From Saccharothrix carnea (GTDB lineage Bacteria > Actinomycetota > Actinomycetes > Mycobacteriales > Pseudonocardiaceae): DNA of 64,000 bases. The DNA lies in assembly GCF_003014735.1 (NCBI RefSeq), contig NZ_PYAX01000020.1:1-64000 (forward strand), given 5' to 3'. The position numbers were made by a program, and so were the translations under genes. A model generated the notes under the pieces. The model saw only the letters and a list, made by a program, of their open reading frames with translations, searched no databases and was not told the DNA's origin. Within the stretch, counting starts at the first letter, position 1; each line of letters opens with the position of its first letter. This document shows positions 18,760 through 29,181 of the stretch, piece after piece.

Positions 18760-21700
18760 GTGGTCATGCGGTTCGGGGGGATCTTCGTGTGGTCGCGCGT
18801 CCGTGCGCGTGGGTTCGGCCTGCGCGTTTTCGGTGTGGGGGTCGCTGTCGCGGTGGTCGCTGGTGTGCTGACGGCACCTCCGGCGGTGGCGGAGTTGCCT
18901 GGCTCGGCTCCGGATGAGGCGACGGCGTCGCGGTACGCGGAGGCGCGTGGTGAGCCGGTGCTGGTCGAGTCGGCGACCACGGAGACCGACGAGTTGACGG
19001 CGAACCCGGACGGTTCGTTCACGTTCAGGCAGCACGCCCAGCCGGTGCGGGTGCGGCGTGGTGACGGTTGGGTGCCGGTGGACCTGTCGTTGGAGCGTCG
19101 TGCGGATGGTTCGTTCGGGCCGAAGGCCGCCCCGGTCGACGTGGTGTTCTCGCCTGGTGGCCCCGGATCGGCGGATGACGCGGTCGCCCGTGTGGTGCGG
19201 GGGGAGGACGAGGTCGGGCTGGGTTGGGGGCGTGATCTGCCGCCTGCTGTGGTGGACGGGTCGTCGCTGACGTACCCGGAGGTGCTGCCCGGGGTGGACC
19301 TGAAGGTCGAGGTGACGGTCAACGGGTTCAGCGAGGTCTTGGTGGTGAAGACGGCGCAGGCGGGGGCGAGCGCCGAGCTGGAGCGGATCGCGTTCCGCAC
19401 GCACGCCGAGGGTGTGCGGGTGCATGACGGTCCCGGCCCGGGTGGTGACCTGATGGTCAAGGACTCTTCCGGGAGGCCGGTGTTCTCCGGTGATGCCTCG
19501 TCGATGTGGGACTCCTCCGGTGGTGACGGGGACAACCACACCGAGGGGCCCGCGGAGGGGGACCGCAGGGCGGAGATGGGTGTCGAGGTCGGTGCGGACA
19601 CGGTGGCGGTGTTGCCGGACCGTGAGTTCCTGGCCGATCCCGACACGAGGTACCCGGTGGTGATCGACCCGGAGTACTACTGCGGCAACTGCGGGAAGGT
19701 GCACCACGTCGTGGTGCAGGACCCGTGGCCCGACGCGCGGAACTTCGACAAGACCAGCGGTGTGTTCGGCGATCTCAAGGCCGGGTACCTCAACGCCGCG
19801 TCCTTGAACGCCGATCGCGCGGGTCGGTCCCGGTCGTACCTGCAGATGCACACGGCCCCGGTCGTGGGCAAGTACATCATCAGCGCGACGCTGCAGACGC
19901 GGGTGATCCACACGTTCGACTGCTCGCCGTCGCCGACGGAGTTGTTCGTGAGTCCGCCGGTGGATGCGAACACGACGTGGGACAACCAACCGGGCTGGTA
20001 CTACCGGCTGTCGGAGACCAATGTCGCCAACAACGCGCTGCACTGCCCCAACGCCGGCAACGCCGAGCTCGACGCGACGGCGGCGGTGCGGCAGGCGGCG
20101 AACGAGGGCTGGGGTTGGACGACGTTCCTGTTGCAGGCCAAGTACGAAGGCGACCTGGACAACTCCTGGCGACGCTTCGACCTGAACCCGTACCTCGAGG
20201 TGAAGTACAACAGCTGGCCGTACATGCCCACCGCGTTGGGCATGGAGGGATGGGGGCCGGACCCGTCGAACGCGATCTCGTGCGGCATGGGTGCCGGGCG
20301 GCCCGCGGTGTTCTCGAAGACGCCGCGGTTGCGGGCGAGGATGAACGATCCGGACGGCGGCATCATGGACGCGATGTTCCGGGTGTTCAACGGTGTCGCA
20401 CCGGTCTCGGCCGAGACGGGCACCAACATCTATGTGAACGGGATTCCCGCGGGTTCGTACGCGGAAGTGACGATTCCACCGAACCGCATCGCGAGCGACG
20501 GCCTGTACACGTGGCGGGCGTGGGGCAGTGACCACGGTTTGCTCACGGGTTACGTCGACTGCGAGTTCGAGGTGGACACCCGGAAGCCGAGCACACCTGT
20601 CGTCACCTCGACCGACTACCCGGAAAACGGGACTGCGCCCGACCTCGGCGGTAGGACGGGCATGTTCACCTTCAAGCCCGGCACGCCGACCGGGTTGGGT
20701 GGCACGATGGATGTCCGTCGTTACGGCTGGACGCTCAACGACAGCAGCGCGATCCCCCGGTCGGTCCCCGTGCAGTCGGCTGACGGCACGGTGACGGTGC
20801 CGATCGCCCCGACGAAGAACGGGGTGAACACGTTGTACGTGACGGCGTTCGACGGCGCGGGCAACCGTTCGGCGACCTACGCTGCCTACGACTTCGTCGT
20901 CGCGGAGCCGGTCGATTTCAAGGCTGGGTGGCATTTCGACGAGGCGGGCGGCACGGTGGCCGCGGACGTCGCAGGCAACTACCCGCTGGCGGTGGCAGGT
21001 GGCTCGTTCGCCGCGGGCTACGCGGACAACGGCCTGACGTTCACCGGTGGCACCGCGGTGTCGTCCGGCACGGTGGTGGACACCTCGCAGGCGTTCTCGG
21101 TGTCGACGTGGGTGAAGCTGGACCGCACGGACGGCTACTTCACGGCGGTCAGCCAGGACGGGGAGAGCGCCGGTTCGTTCTTCCTGGGTTACAGCCAGGA
21201 CCTCAACGGTTGGACCATGGCCGCGCCGTACACCGACTCGAAGAATTCGTTGTTCGCGCGAGCGGCGTCGACCAGTCCGCCGGTGACCGGCGTGTGGACC
21301 CACCTGGTCGGTACCTATAACCCTGGCCTCGAAACCATGAAGCTGTACGTCGACGGCAAGTACCAGAGCACCGCCACGGTGAAAGCGTGGAACGGGGGCG
21401 GCGCGTTCGTGGTCGGTGCCGCGAAGTGGGACCGCATCCGCGTCAACCACTTCCCGGGCGCCGTCGACCACACGCTGGTCTGGGACCGGGTGCTGGATGC
21501 CGACGAGGTCGCGGCTCACGCCAACCTGGCGGTGCCGCGCGCCCGGTACGCGCTCGATGAACGATCCGGCACCACCACACTCGACCAGATCTCCGGTCGC
21601 ACCCCGACGCTCGCTGGTGGGTACGTGTGGGGTGGTCAGTCGATGGTGTCGGCGGCGAGCGAGGACAAGTGGCTCAACTTCACCGCGCCGGGCACCGGGC

Positions 21701-22206
21701 AGGTTCCGGTGCCACGCCCGGTGAACTTCCGGACCGACCGCTCGTTCACCGTGAGCGCGTGGGTGCGGCACACCGGCGAGCCGGGTGCCCGACGTGTCGC
21801 GGTGAGCGGCCATGACAGTCAGAACTCCCCGTTCACGTTGGGCTACAACGGCTGGCGGTGGGAGTTCTCCATCGCGGGTAGTGGTGGTGCGACGTGGAGC
21901 GCACTGTCGGACGACTTGGCGATGTCGAACAACTGGGTACTCCTCGTCGGCAGCTATGACGCGGTCACGGGGCGGATCTACCTCAACGTGGACCGGAATC
22001 GCCAGAAGTCCTATGCCGGTACGACGTCCGACGGCAGTGGTGTGGTCGGGCGCCAGATCACGTCGAACCTGTGGCTGGGGCGCGCGACCGCGGCGGGTGC
22101 CGGCGTCGCGCGCTGGGTGGGTGACCTGGACGATGTCCGGATCCATGCCGGTGTCCTGCCGGACGTTGACGTCTGGGCCTTGTACGACGCGACGATCCAC
22201 TTCTGA
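18760..22206 (+). CDS. Large secreted LamG-domain protein, partner of the RHS gene
   Basis: 1148 residues. The signal peptide ends near 'LTAPPAVAEL'. The N-terminal ~250 residues ('RRGDGWVPVDLSLERRADGS', 'YPEVLPGVDLKVEVTVNGFS') match the region commonly preceding RHS or LamG modules in actinomycete surface proteins. A DNRLRE-like segment follows ('SYLQMHTAPVVGKYIISATL'), then fibronectin-like sequence. Two concanavalin-A/LamG folds begin near residues 720 ('FKAGWHFDEAGGTVAADVAG') and 927 ('ARYALDERSGTTTLDQISG'). It lies 41 bp before the RHS gene, so the two are probably co-transcribed. It may be a cell-surface adhesin or scaffold for the RHS protein. Start GTG 18760 or ATG 18766. Confidence 0.85.
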   Translation: MVMRFGGIFVWSRVRARGFGLRVFGVGVAVAVVAGVLTAPPAVAELPGSAPDEATASRYAEARGEPVLVESATTETDELTANPDGSFTFRQHAQPVRVRRGDGWVPVDLSLERRADGSFGPKAAPVDVVFSPGGPGSADDAVARVVRGEDEVGLGWGRDLPPAVVDGSSLTYPEVLPGVDLKVEVTVNGFSEVLVVKTAQAGASAELERIAFRTHAEGVRVHDGPGPGGDLMVKDSSGRPVFSGDASSMWDSSGGDGDNHTEGPAEGDRRAEMGVEVGADTVAVLPDREFLADPDTRYPVVIDPEYYCGNCGKVHHVVVQDPWPDARNFDKTSGVFGDLKAGYLNAASLNADRAGRSRSYLQMHTAPVVGKYIISATLQTRVIHTFDCSPSPTELFVSPPVDANTTWDNQPGWYYRLSETNVANNALHCPNAGNAELDATAAVRQAANEGWGWTTFLLQAKYEGDLDNSWRRFDLNPYLEVKYNSWPYMPTALGMEGWGPDPSNAISCGMGAGRPAVFSKTPRLRARMNDPDGGIMDAMFRVFNGVAPVSAETGTNIYVNGIPAGSYAEVTIPPNRIASDGLYTWRAWGSDHGLLTGYVDCEFEVDTRKPSTPVVTSTDYPENGTAPDLGGRTGMFTFKPGTPTGLGGTMDVRRYGWTLNDSSAIPRSVPVQSADGTVTVPIAPTKNGVNTLYVTAFDGAGNRSATYAAYDFVVAEPVDFKAGWHFDEAGGTVAADVAGNYPLAVAGGSFAAGYADNGLTFTGGTAVSSGTVVDTSQAFSVSTWVKLDRTDGYFTAVSQDGESAGSFFLGYSQDLNGWTMAAPYTDSKNSLFARAASTSPPVTGVWTHLVGTYNPGLETMKLYVDGKYQSTATVKAWNGGGAFVVGAAKWDRIRVNHFPGAVDHTLVWDRVLDADEVAAHANLAVPRARYALDERSGTTTLDQISGRTPTLAGGYVWGGQSMVSAASEDKWLNFTAPGTGQVPVPRPVNFRTDRSFTVSAWVRHTGEPGARRVAVSGHDSQNSPFTLGYNGWRWEFSIAGSGGATWSALSDDLAMSNNWVLLVGSYDAVTGRIYLNVDRNRQKSYAGTTSDGSGVVGRQITSNLWLGRATAAGAGVARWVGDLDDVRIHAGVLPDVDVWALYDATIHF

Positions 22207-22247
22207 GTGACCCACCGATCGATCCGAAGCGCAAGACGAAAGGCCTC

Positions 22248-25200
22248 GTGGTGAGCGTTTCCCTGCGTGCATGGGCCCGGAAGGCGGTCGCCTTCGGTGT
22301 GGTGGTCGTGATGACCACTTCCACCGCGCAAGCCGTTGCAGTTGCCGCGGAGCCGGATTGGCGGGCGGAGATCCCACAGGAGGCTTCCGTCCCGACGCAT
22401 CCGGTGGAAGTGCGTCCACTTCCACCGGATCCGGCAAACGGCGCGGTGGTCACCGCACCGACTGCGCCGGGTGCGCAGTGGCCCGGGGCAGCGGTCGGCG
22501 AAGTGGACTTCGCGGCGACGGGTGGAACTGGCGGGCAGGCGGTGGCACGTGCGCTGGGTCGTCCGGTGCGGGCAGTCGGGACGCCGGTCGCGGTGGGTCT
22601 GAAGGACGAAACCGGTGCGCGCCAGGTGAAGTCGGGCAAGGTCCGCGTCCAGGTGCACGAGCGGAAGTCGGACGCGCTGCTGTTCAGCGTGTCGGATGCC
22701 GGTGGTGTGCGGGGCAAGCCGTTGGACCTGACGTTCGACTACTCGTCGTTCAAGTCGGCGTTCGGTGGCGACTACGCCGCCAGGCTGCGGCTGGTGACGT
22801 TGCCGTCGTGTGCGGTGGCCACGCCGGAAAAGGCGGAATGCCAGGTCGCCACGCCGGTGGAGGGCGCGAAGAACGACACGGCCGCGTCCGTGTTGTCGGC
22901 TCCGGTGACGGTGGAGTCGGAGCCGGTGGTGTTCGCAGCGATGGCGGCGGCGTCGGGGCCGGCGGGTAGTTACGCCGCGACGTCGTTGGCTCCGGCGGGG
23001 TCGTGGAGCGCGGGTGGTTCGTCGGGTGACTTCACCTACGGCTACCCGATGCGGGTGCCGCCGGCGGTCGGTGGCGCGGCGCCGAAGGTGTCGTTGGGGT
23101 ACTCGGCGCAGAGCCTGGACGGGCGGACGTCGTCGACGAACAACCAGGCGTCGTGGGCCGGTGACGGCTGGGACCTGGCGCCCGCAGGGTTCATCGAGCG
23201 GCAGTACAAGCCGTGTGGCCTGGACCTGGGCGGCAACAACGGTCAGACGAAGACGGGTGACCAGTGCTGGGCCGCGGACAGCGTCTCGATCAGCCTGGTG
23301 GGTGTGTCCGGCAAGTTGATCCGGGTCGGCACGACCAACCAGTGGCGCGCCGAGTCGGACGACGGCGCGCGCATCGAGCGCCTGGAGAACGCGGTCAACG
23401 GCGACAACAACGGTGAGCACTGGAAAGTCACCACGCCCGATGGCACGCAGTACTTCCTCGGGCTGAACCGACTGCCGGGGTGGACGGCGGGCAAGCCGGA
23501 GACGCAGTCGGCGTGGACGATGCCGGTGTACGGCAACCACGCGGGGGAGGAGTGCCACCAGGCGGGATCGTTCGACGCGTCGTGGTGCCAGCAGGCGTAC
23601 CGGTGGAACCTGGACTACTCGGTCGACCCGCACGGCAACGTCAGCACCTACTACTACAACCGCGAGGTCAACCGGTACGGCCGCAACGCTGATGCGAACA
23701 AGGGCACCGAGTACGTGCGCGGTGGGTGGCTGGACCGCGTGGAGTACGGGCTGCGCGTCGACAACGTGTTCGGCCACCCCGGTGCGAAGGTCAACTTCGA
23801 GACCGCCGAGCGCTGCCTGCCCGGTGGTGCGGTGACGTGCGACCCGTCGCAGCTCAACAGCTCCACGGCGGCGAACTGGCCGGACGTTCCGGTCGACCAG
23901 ATCTGCAACGCGGGTGAGCCGTGCACCCACCGGTTGACCCCGTCGTTCTTCACGCGCAAGAAGCTCACCAAGGTCGTCACCCGGGTCTCCAACGGGGGTA
24001 CAGGGTTCCGCGACGTGGACTCGTGGGCGTTGGAGCACGAGTTCCTCGGCACCGGTGACGGTCTCGCGCCGGCGATGAACCTGAAGTCGGTCAGGCACAC
24101 CGGTCTGGTCGGTGGCAGCGTGCAGCTGCCGCCGACGGTGTTCGGCCACAAGGCGCTGCCCAACCGGGTCGACACCGCCATCGACAACCGGCCGCCGATC
24201 ACCCGGCACCGGATCGTGTCGATCACCGGTGAAGCGGGCAGCCACACCCAGGTCGAGTACAGCGACAAGGACTGCGTGGCCGGTTCGCGGTTGCCGACCG
24301 CGCCGGAGTCGAACACGTTGCGCTGCTACCCGTCGTGGTGGACGCCGGACGGTGGGTTGACGCCCGAGCTGCACTGGTTCCACAAGTACGTGGTCACCTC
24401 CGTCGTGGACGACGACCGCACCGGCGCGTCGAGCCTGGTCAAGACCAACTACTCCTACCTGGGTGATCCGGCCTGGCACTTCGACGAGGCGGAGTTCGCC
24501 GAGCCCGAGCGGCGCACGTGGTCGCAGTGGCGCGGGTACGCCACCGTGCGCACCACCAAGGGCGACCCGGCCGGCACGCAGTCGGTCACCGAGGTCGTCT
24601 ACGGCCGCGGCATGGACGGTGACAAGCTGCCGTCCGGCACCCGTGAGGCGTGGATCACCGACTCGGAGCAGGTGTCGATCCGCGACGTGAAGCGGTTGCG
24701 CGGCTACGTCCGCGAGACCCGTCAGTACAACGTCGGGCAGCTGGTGTCGGCGTCGGTCAACGACCCCTACCTGCCCGAGACCGCGACCGCGACGGACGCC
24801 GCGGGCAACAAGGCGTACGTGACCGGTGACGCCTCGGTGCGCGGCCGGACGTTGCTGGAGAACGGCACGTGGCGGCGTACCCGCGTGGACAAGACCGACT
24901 TCACGCCCGAGGGCGTGGCCGCGCGCACCGAGGACCACGGCGACACCGCGGTGACCGGTGACGAGACCTGCACCCGCACGAAGTTCGCCCGCAACGAGAC
25001 CGCGTGGCTGCTCACCATGGCGTCGCAGGTGGAGACCGTGGTGGGCACGTGCGAGGTGACCGCGTCCGCGACCACGATCCAGTCCCTGGCCCGCTCCTAC
25101 TACGACAACCAGGCGCACGACGTGGCCCCCACCCGCGGGTTGATCACCAAAGTCGAGGTGCTGGACAAGTGGGACGCCACGGGGCAGACGTGGGTCACGG

Positions 25201-28200
25201 CGTCCCGGGCGACCTACGACGCCGTCGGCCGCCCGCTGGACGTGTGGGACGCGCGCGGTGAGAAGACCACCACCGACTACACCCCCGACACCGGGCCACT
25301 GACCGAGATCTCCAGCACCAACCCGCTCGGCCACGTCAGCAGGGAGTACCTCGACCCGGCGTGGGGCCTGTCCACCGCGTCCGTGGACGCCAACAGCCGC
25401 CGCGCCGACCTGACCTACGACCCACTCGGCCGGCTGACCGCCGCGTGGGTGCCAGGCCGGTCCAAGGCCGCTGGGTTCAGCGCCAACGCGGTGTTCGAGT
25501 ACCAGTACAACACCGACCGGACCAGCGTCGTCGTCACCAAGCAGCTGCAGGACGACGCCCGGTACCTGACGGCGTACACGCTCTACGACGGACTGCTGCG
25601 CGAACGCCAGACCCAGGCCCCTTCCCCCCATTCCCAGGGTGGGCGGCAGATCACCGACACCTTCTACGACTCCCGCGGGCTGCCCTACAAGACCAACGGT
25701 GTGCGGTGGGAGAACCAGGCACCCAGCGACGTCCTGGCCGCCAGCTACGACAACCAGGTCCCGGGTCAGACCATCACCGAGTACGACGGCCTGGGCCGAC
25801 CGACCGCCGCGATCCTGCGCAAGTTCGGTACCGAGCAGTGGCGCACCACCACCTCCTACGGCGGCGACCGCGTCAAAACCACTCCTCCCCAGGGCGGCAC
25901 CGCCACCACGCTGATCAACGACGCCCAGGGCCGCACGGTCGAGAAGCGCCAGCACACCGCGGGCGTCGACAGCCCCTTCGACGCGACGAAATACGCCTAC
26001 AACGCCGCGGGCCTGCTCAGCACGCTGACAGACCCCGCGGGCAACCAGTGGCGCTACACCTACGACCTGCGCGGCCGGCTGATCGCCACCGACGACCCGG
26101 ACACCGGCCGCAGCACCGTCACCTACGACACCGCCGGCCAGGTCCTGACCACCACCGACTCGCACGACCGCACGATCGCCAACGCCTACGACAAGCTCGG
26201 CCGGCTCACCGCGAAGCACAAAGACTCCCTCACCGGCCTCAAGTTGGCGTCGTGGGAGTACGACACCCTGGCCGGTGGCGTGGGCCTCCTCGCGTCCTCC
26301 ACGCGTCACGTGGACGGGAGGGACTACAAGCGCGCCGTCCACGGCTACGACCTGGCGGGCCGTCCGACCGGTGAGCTGGTGACCATCCCGTCCAGCGAAG
26401 GCGTGCTCGGCACGACGTATGAGCTGCGGCAGAACTACGAGAACATCACCGGTCTACCGAAGTCGACCGCCTACCGCGCGGTCACCTCCGGCACTCGCGA
26501 GATCTACCCGCAGGAAGTGGTGACGGCCCAGTACAACACGGCCAACAGCGCCCTCCAGACGACCAGCTCGAACCTCGGTGTCTACGTCGGTGAGACCGGC
26601 TACTCCGGGGTCGGCGAAGTCCTCTGGCTCATCTACGACAACGCGACCCCGAACGCCGCCAAGAACGTCGAGGTGATCAACAGCTACGAGGTCGGCACCG
26701 GTCGCCTCGAACGCACGATCGCCAGCCGTGAGACAACCACCAGCAGCCGTCTGGCCGAGCGCACCTACACCTACGACCCGGCCGGCAACGTCACCAAGAT
26801 CGCCGACACCCCAGTGGGACGGGTGGCGGACACGCAGTGCTTCGCCTACGACCACCTGCGCCGGATGAACGAGGCCTGGACCCCGGCCTCCGGCGACTGC
26901 ACCGCGACCAGGTCGGCCACGTCTCTGGGCGGCGCGGCACCGTACTGGCACTCGTGGACGTTCGACAAGACCGGCAACCGCCTGACCGAGACCCAGCACA
27001 CGGCGGCCGGTGACACCAAACGCACCACCGGCTACCCGGACGTGGGTACCGCGCAACCGCACACGGCCACCTCCGTGACCACCGAGGGCCCGAACGGCAA
27101 GTCGCTGGACACGTTCGGCTACGACTCCACCGGTCGCACCACGTCCCGCACGATCGGCGGCAACACCCAGAAACTCGAATACGACGCCGAGGGCCGCGTG
27201 GCGCGGATCGCCAACGCCGACGGCACCCAGGCTTCGACCTACCTCTACGACGCAGACGGCAACCGCCTGATCAGCCGCGAGCCGTCAGCGACCACGCTGT
27301 ACGTGTTCGGCCAGGAGATCCGCCTGGAGAAGGGCACCTCCACCCCGTCCTGGACCCGCTGGTACAGCCACGGCGGCCAGACCGTCGCGGTGCGCAACAG
27401 CATCACCGGCCTGAAGTGGCTGATCCCCGACCACCAGGGCACCAACCAGCTCAGCGTCGCCAAGGACACCAACCTCACCGTCACCCAACGCCGCCAGACC
27501 CCCTACGGCGCCAACCGCGGCACCGCACCACCCTCGTGGCCGGACCGCCTGGGCTTCGTCGGAGGCCGCAACGACGAGTCCGGCCTGACCAGCGTCGGCG
27601 CCCGCCTGTACGACTCGTCGCAGGGCCGGTTCCTCTCGGCCGACCCGATCCTGGACAACAACGATCCGCAGCAGCTCAACGGCTACGCTTACGCCAACAA
27701 CAGCCCGGTCACCTACAGCGACCCGACCGGTCTGATCATCGACTGCGGCCCTGATGGTGTGCTGTGTGGCAGGAACCCGGCCGTGCACGGCGAGGGTGCC
27801 AACGACACCTACGAGCGGGAACGGACGACGTTCTACGACCGTCAGCGTGCGTGGCAGCAGTCCAACAGCGGCAACGACGCGGCGCTGAAGAACCGGTTGG
27901 CCACCGAGGGCATCTCCTGGGAGGACTACCAGCGGGCGTTGGCCGATGTCCACAAGACGAAGTGGGATGTGATCAAGGAGGTCGCCTGGGAGGTTTTGAA
28001 GGAGATCTCCGGGTGGAACGACATCGTCGACTGTTTCACCAAGGGCGACATCTGGGGCTGTGCCGGTCTGGTCGCGGGCCTGGTTCCGTGGGGCAAGGCC
28101 GCGAAGGTCCTGGAAGCCGGCTACAACGCCCTCAAGGCGGTCGGTCGCCTCGCCGGCATCGTCGACAAGGCCAAGGGCGTCCTGCGCCGGGTCCAGACCA

Positions 28201-29108
28201 TCACCGACGACATCACCCGCGCCGCCACCGAGAAGTTCCAGAAGCTGCTGGCCAACGGCAGCACCAGTTGCGCCAAGCACAGCTTCGTCGCCACCACTCT
28301 GGTCCTGATGGCCGACGGCTCCACCAAACCGATCTCCGAAGTCGAGATCGGCGACAAGGTCAAAGCCACCGACCCCACCACCGGCGAAACCACCGACCGC
28401 GCCGTCGTCGCCACCATCGTCCACACCGACGAAGACGACATGACCCGCCTCACCGTCACCAACACGGACGGCCCTACAGGCACCGTCGACGCCACTTCCT
28501 GGCACCCCGTCTGGGTCGACGCCGAAAACCGATTCGTCAACATCGGCGACCTGGAATCTGGCCAACTCCTTACGTCGGCCGAAGGCGCCTCGCCAAGGGT
28601 CATTGACATCGACCGCTATATCAAAGTTGAGCCGGTTCACGACTTGACTGTTGAAGGTGTGCACACCTATTACGTGGGCATTGGTAACTCGTCGGTTCTC
28701 GTGCATAACTGTGGCGATAAACTATGGCATGCAGGGGCGGAGGGTGCTGATGACAGCCCGCAGGACTGGGTGCCTATGAATAGCTGGACGCGGGAGGGTA
28801 GGGATCTTCAAGAGGGCGGCTACCACTACGTGGTTATGCCCGATCAGTCGGTACGGTCATTTCATGATGAAAGCATGTGGGCGAGAGCGCCTGGCGCGGG
28901 GCATACGAGCCTATCTCGGCAAAGCCCGGTGCTTGCGGCTGGGACATTCGACGTTGGCTCCGGTGGGATCATTACGCGATTCGACAACTTCTCGGGTCAT
29001 TATCGGCCGGGTGCTGAAGTTGAGGGTGTGGCGCGTGCGGCCATGGAACGAAGTGGGTTTGGTTTGGGGAGTGCTCGATGGGACCCGTTCTCTTTGGGTA
29101 GAGGTTGA
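22248..29108 (+). CDS. RHS/YD-repeat polymorphic toxin-like protein with Hint domain
   Basis: 2286 residues. A Sec signal peptide ('VVVMTTSTAQAVAVAAE') is followed by an N-terminal SpvB-like region and a long YD-repeat shell, with many copies of patterns such as 'YTYDLRGRLIATDDPDTG'. The core ends at 'RFLSADPILDNNDPQQLNGY' / 'SPVTYSDPTGL', the usual boundary before the variable tip. Residues ~2007-2155 are an intein-like Hint domain ('HSFVATTLVLMADGSTKPI' to 'SSVLVHNC'), whose Asn2154-Cys2155 would be the self-cleavage site. The last ~132 residues are an unrecognised tip with 'GGYHYVVMPDQSVRSFHDE' and 'RFDNFSGHYRPG'. The tip and the DNA after ~28600 look less GC-rich than the core, which suggests tip exchange. 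No immunity gene follows in the same direction. Confidence 0.9.
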   Translation: MVSVSLRAWARKAVAFGVVVVMTTSTAQAVAVAAEPDWRAEIPQEASVPTHPVEVRPLPPDPANGAVVTAPTAPGAQWPGAAVGEVDFAATGGTGGQAVARALGRPVRAVGTPVAVGLKDETGARQVKSGKVRVQVHERKSDALLFSVSDAGGVRGKPLDLTFDYSSFKSAFGGDYAARLRLVTLPSCAVATPEKAECQVATPVEGAKNDTAASVLSAPVTVESEPVVFAAMAAASGPAGSYAATSLAPAGSWSAGGSSGDFTYGYPMRVPPAVGGAAPKVSLGYSAQSLDGRTSSTNNQASWAGDGWDLAPAGFIERQYKPCGLDLGGNNGQTKTGDQCWAADSVSISLVGVSGKLIRVGTTNQWRAESDDGARIERLENAVNGDNNGEHWKVTTPDGTQYFLGLNRLPGWTAGKPETQSAWTMPVYGNHAGEECHQAGSFDASWCQQAYRWNLDYSVDPHGNVSTYYYNREVNRYGRNADANKGTEYVRGGWLDRVEYGLRVDNVFGHPGAKVNFETAERCLPGGAVTCDPSQLNSSTAANWPDVPVDQICNAGEPCTHRLTPSFFTRKKLTKVVTRVSNGGTGFRDVDSWALEHEFLGTGDGLAPAMNLKSVRHTGLVGGSVQLPPTVFGHKALPNRVDTAIDNRPPITRHRIVSITGEAGSHTQVEYSDKDCVAGSRLPTAPESNTLRCYPSWWTPDGGLTPELHWFHKYVVTSVVDDDRTGASSLVKTNYSYLGDPAWHFDEAEFAEPERRTWSQWRGYATVRTTKGDPAGTQSVTEVVYGRGMDGDKLPSGTREAWITDSEQVSIRDVKRLRGYVRETRQYNVGQLVSASVNDPYLPETATATDAAGNKAYVTGDASVRGRTLLENGTWRRTRVDKTDFTPEGVAARTEDHGDTAVTGDETCTRTKFARNETAWLLTMASQVETVVGTCEVTASATTIQSLARSYYDNQAHDVAPTRGLITKVEVLDKWDATGQTWVTASRATYDAVGRPLDVWDARGEKTTTDYTPDTGPLTEISSTNPLGHVSREYLDPAWGLSTASVDANSRRADLTYDPLGRLTAAWVPGRSKAAGFSANAVFEYQYNTDRTSVVVTKQLQDDARYLTAYTLYDGLLRERQTQAPSPHSQGGRQITDTFYDSRGLPYKTNGVRWENQAPSDVLAASYDNQVPGQTITEYDGLGRPTAAILRKFGTEQWRTTTSYGGDRVKTTPPQGGTATTLINDAQGRTVEKRQHTAGVDSPFDATKYAYNAAGLLSTLTDPAGNQWRYTYDLRGRLIATDDPDTGRSTVTYDTAGQVLTTTDSHDRTIANAYDKLGRLTAKHKDSLTGLKLASWEYDTLAGGVGLLASSTRHVDGRDYKRAVHGYDLAGRPTGELVTIPSSEGVLGTTYELRQNYENITGLPKSTAYRAVTSGTREIYPQEVVTAQYNTANSALQTTSSNLGVYVGETGYSGVGEVLWLIYDNATPNAAKNVEVINSYEVGTGRLERTIASRETTTSSRLAERTYTYDPAGNVTKIADTPVGRVADTQCFAYDHLRRMNEAWTPASGDCTATRSATSLGGAAPYWHSWTFDKTGNRLTETQHTAAGDTKRTTGYPDVGTAQPHTATSVTTEGPNGKSLDTFGYDSTGRTTSRTIGGNTQKLEYDAEGRVARIANADGTQASTYLYDADGNRLISREPSATTLYVFGQEIRLEKGTSTPSWTRWYSHGGQTVAVRNSITGLKWLIPDHQGTNQLSVAKDTNLTVTQRRQTPYGANRGTAPPSWPDRLGFVGGRNDESGLTSVGARLYDSSQGRFLSADPILDNNDPQQLNGYAYANNSPVTYSDPTGLIIDCGPDGVLCGRNPAVHGEGANDTYERERTTFYDRQRAWQQSNSGNDAALKNRLATEGISWEDYQRALADVHKTKWDVIKEVAWEVLKEISGWNDIVDCFTKGDIWGCAGLVAGLVPWGKAAKVLEAGYNALKAVGRLAGIVDKAKGVLRRVQTITDDITRAATEKFQKLLANGSTSCAKHSFVATTLVLMADGSTKPISEVEIGDKVKATDPTTGETTDRAVVATIVHTDEDDMTRLTVTNTDGPTGTVDATSWHPVWVDAENRFVNIGDLESGQLLTSAEGASPRVIDIDRYIKVEPVHDLTVEGVHTYYVGIGNSSVLVHNCGDKLWHAGAEGADDSPQDWVPMNSWTREGRDLQEGGYHYVVMPDQSVRSFHDESMWARAPGAGHTSLSRQSPVLAAGTFDVGSGGIITRFDNFSGHYRPGAEVEGVARAAMERSGFGLGSARWDPFSLGRG

Positions 29109-29130
29109 TCGCTGAGTGAGTTCGTACTCC

Positions 29131-29163
29131 GGCTTGCCGCACCTCATGTGGGTGCGGCAAGCC
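29131..29163. terminator. Convergent terminator hairpin
   Basis: GGCTTGCCGCACC (29131-29143) pairs perfectly with GGTGCGGCAAGCC (29151-29163). It lies between the RHS stop and the stop of the opposing Xre gene, so it can serve both. Confidence 0.75.
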
Positions 29164-29181
29164 AGCAAGTTTGGGCGATGT

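Noticed and set aside
22011-26342. Open minus-strand frame of 1443 codons opposite the LamG and RHS genes
   Set aside because: It is Arg/His/Pro-rich with no domain, while the plus strand encodes clear LamG/RHS domains. Long antisense frames are expected in >70% GC coding DNA. The same applies to the minus frames at 18745-22437, 27285-28706 and 2199-3803, and to the plus frame at 55231-56316.
28864-29115. Overlapping 83-codon frame at the RHS 3' end as an immunity gene
   Set aside because: It overlaps the RHS reading frame by almost its whole length, starts inside the tip, has no ribosome-binding site and looks like an out-of-frame shadow.
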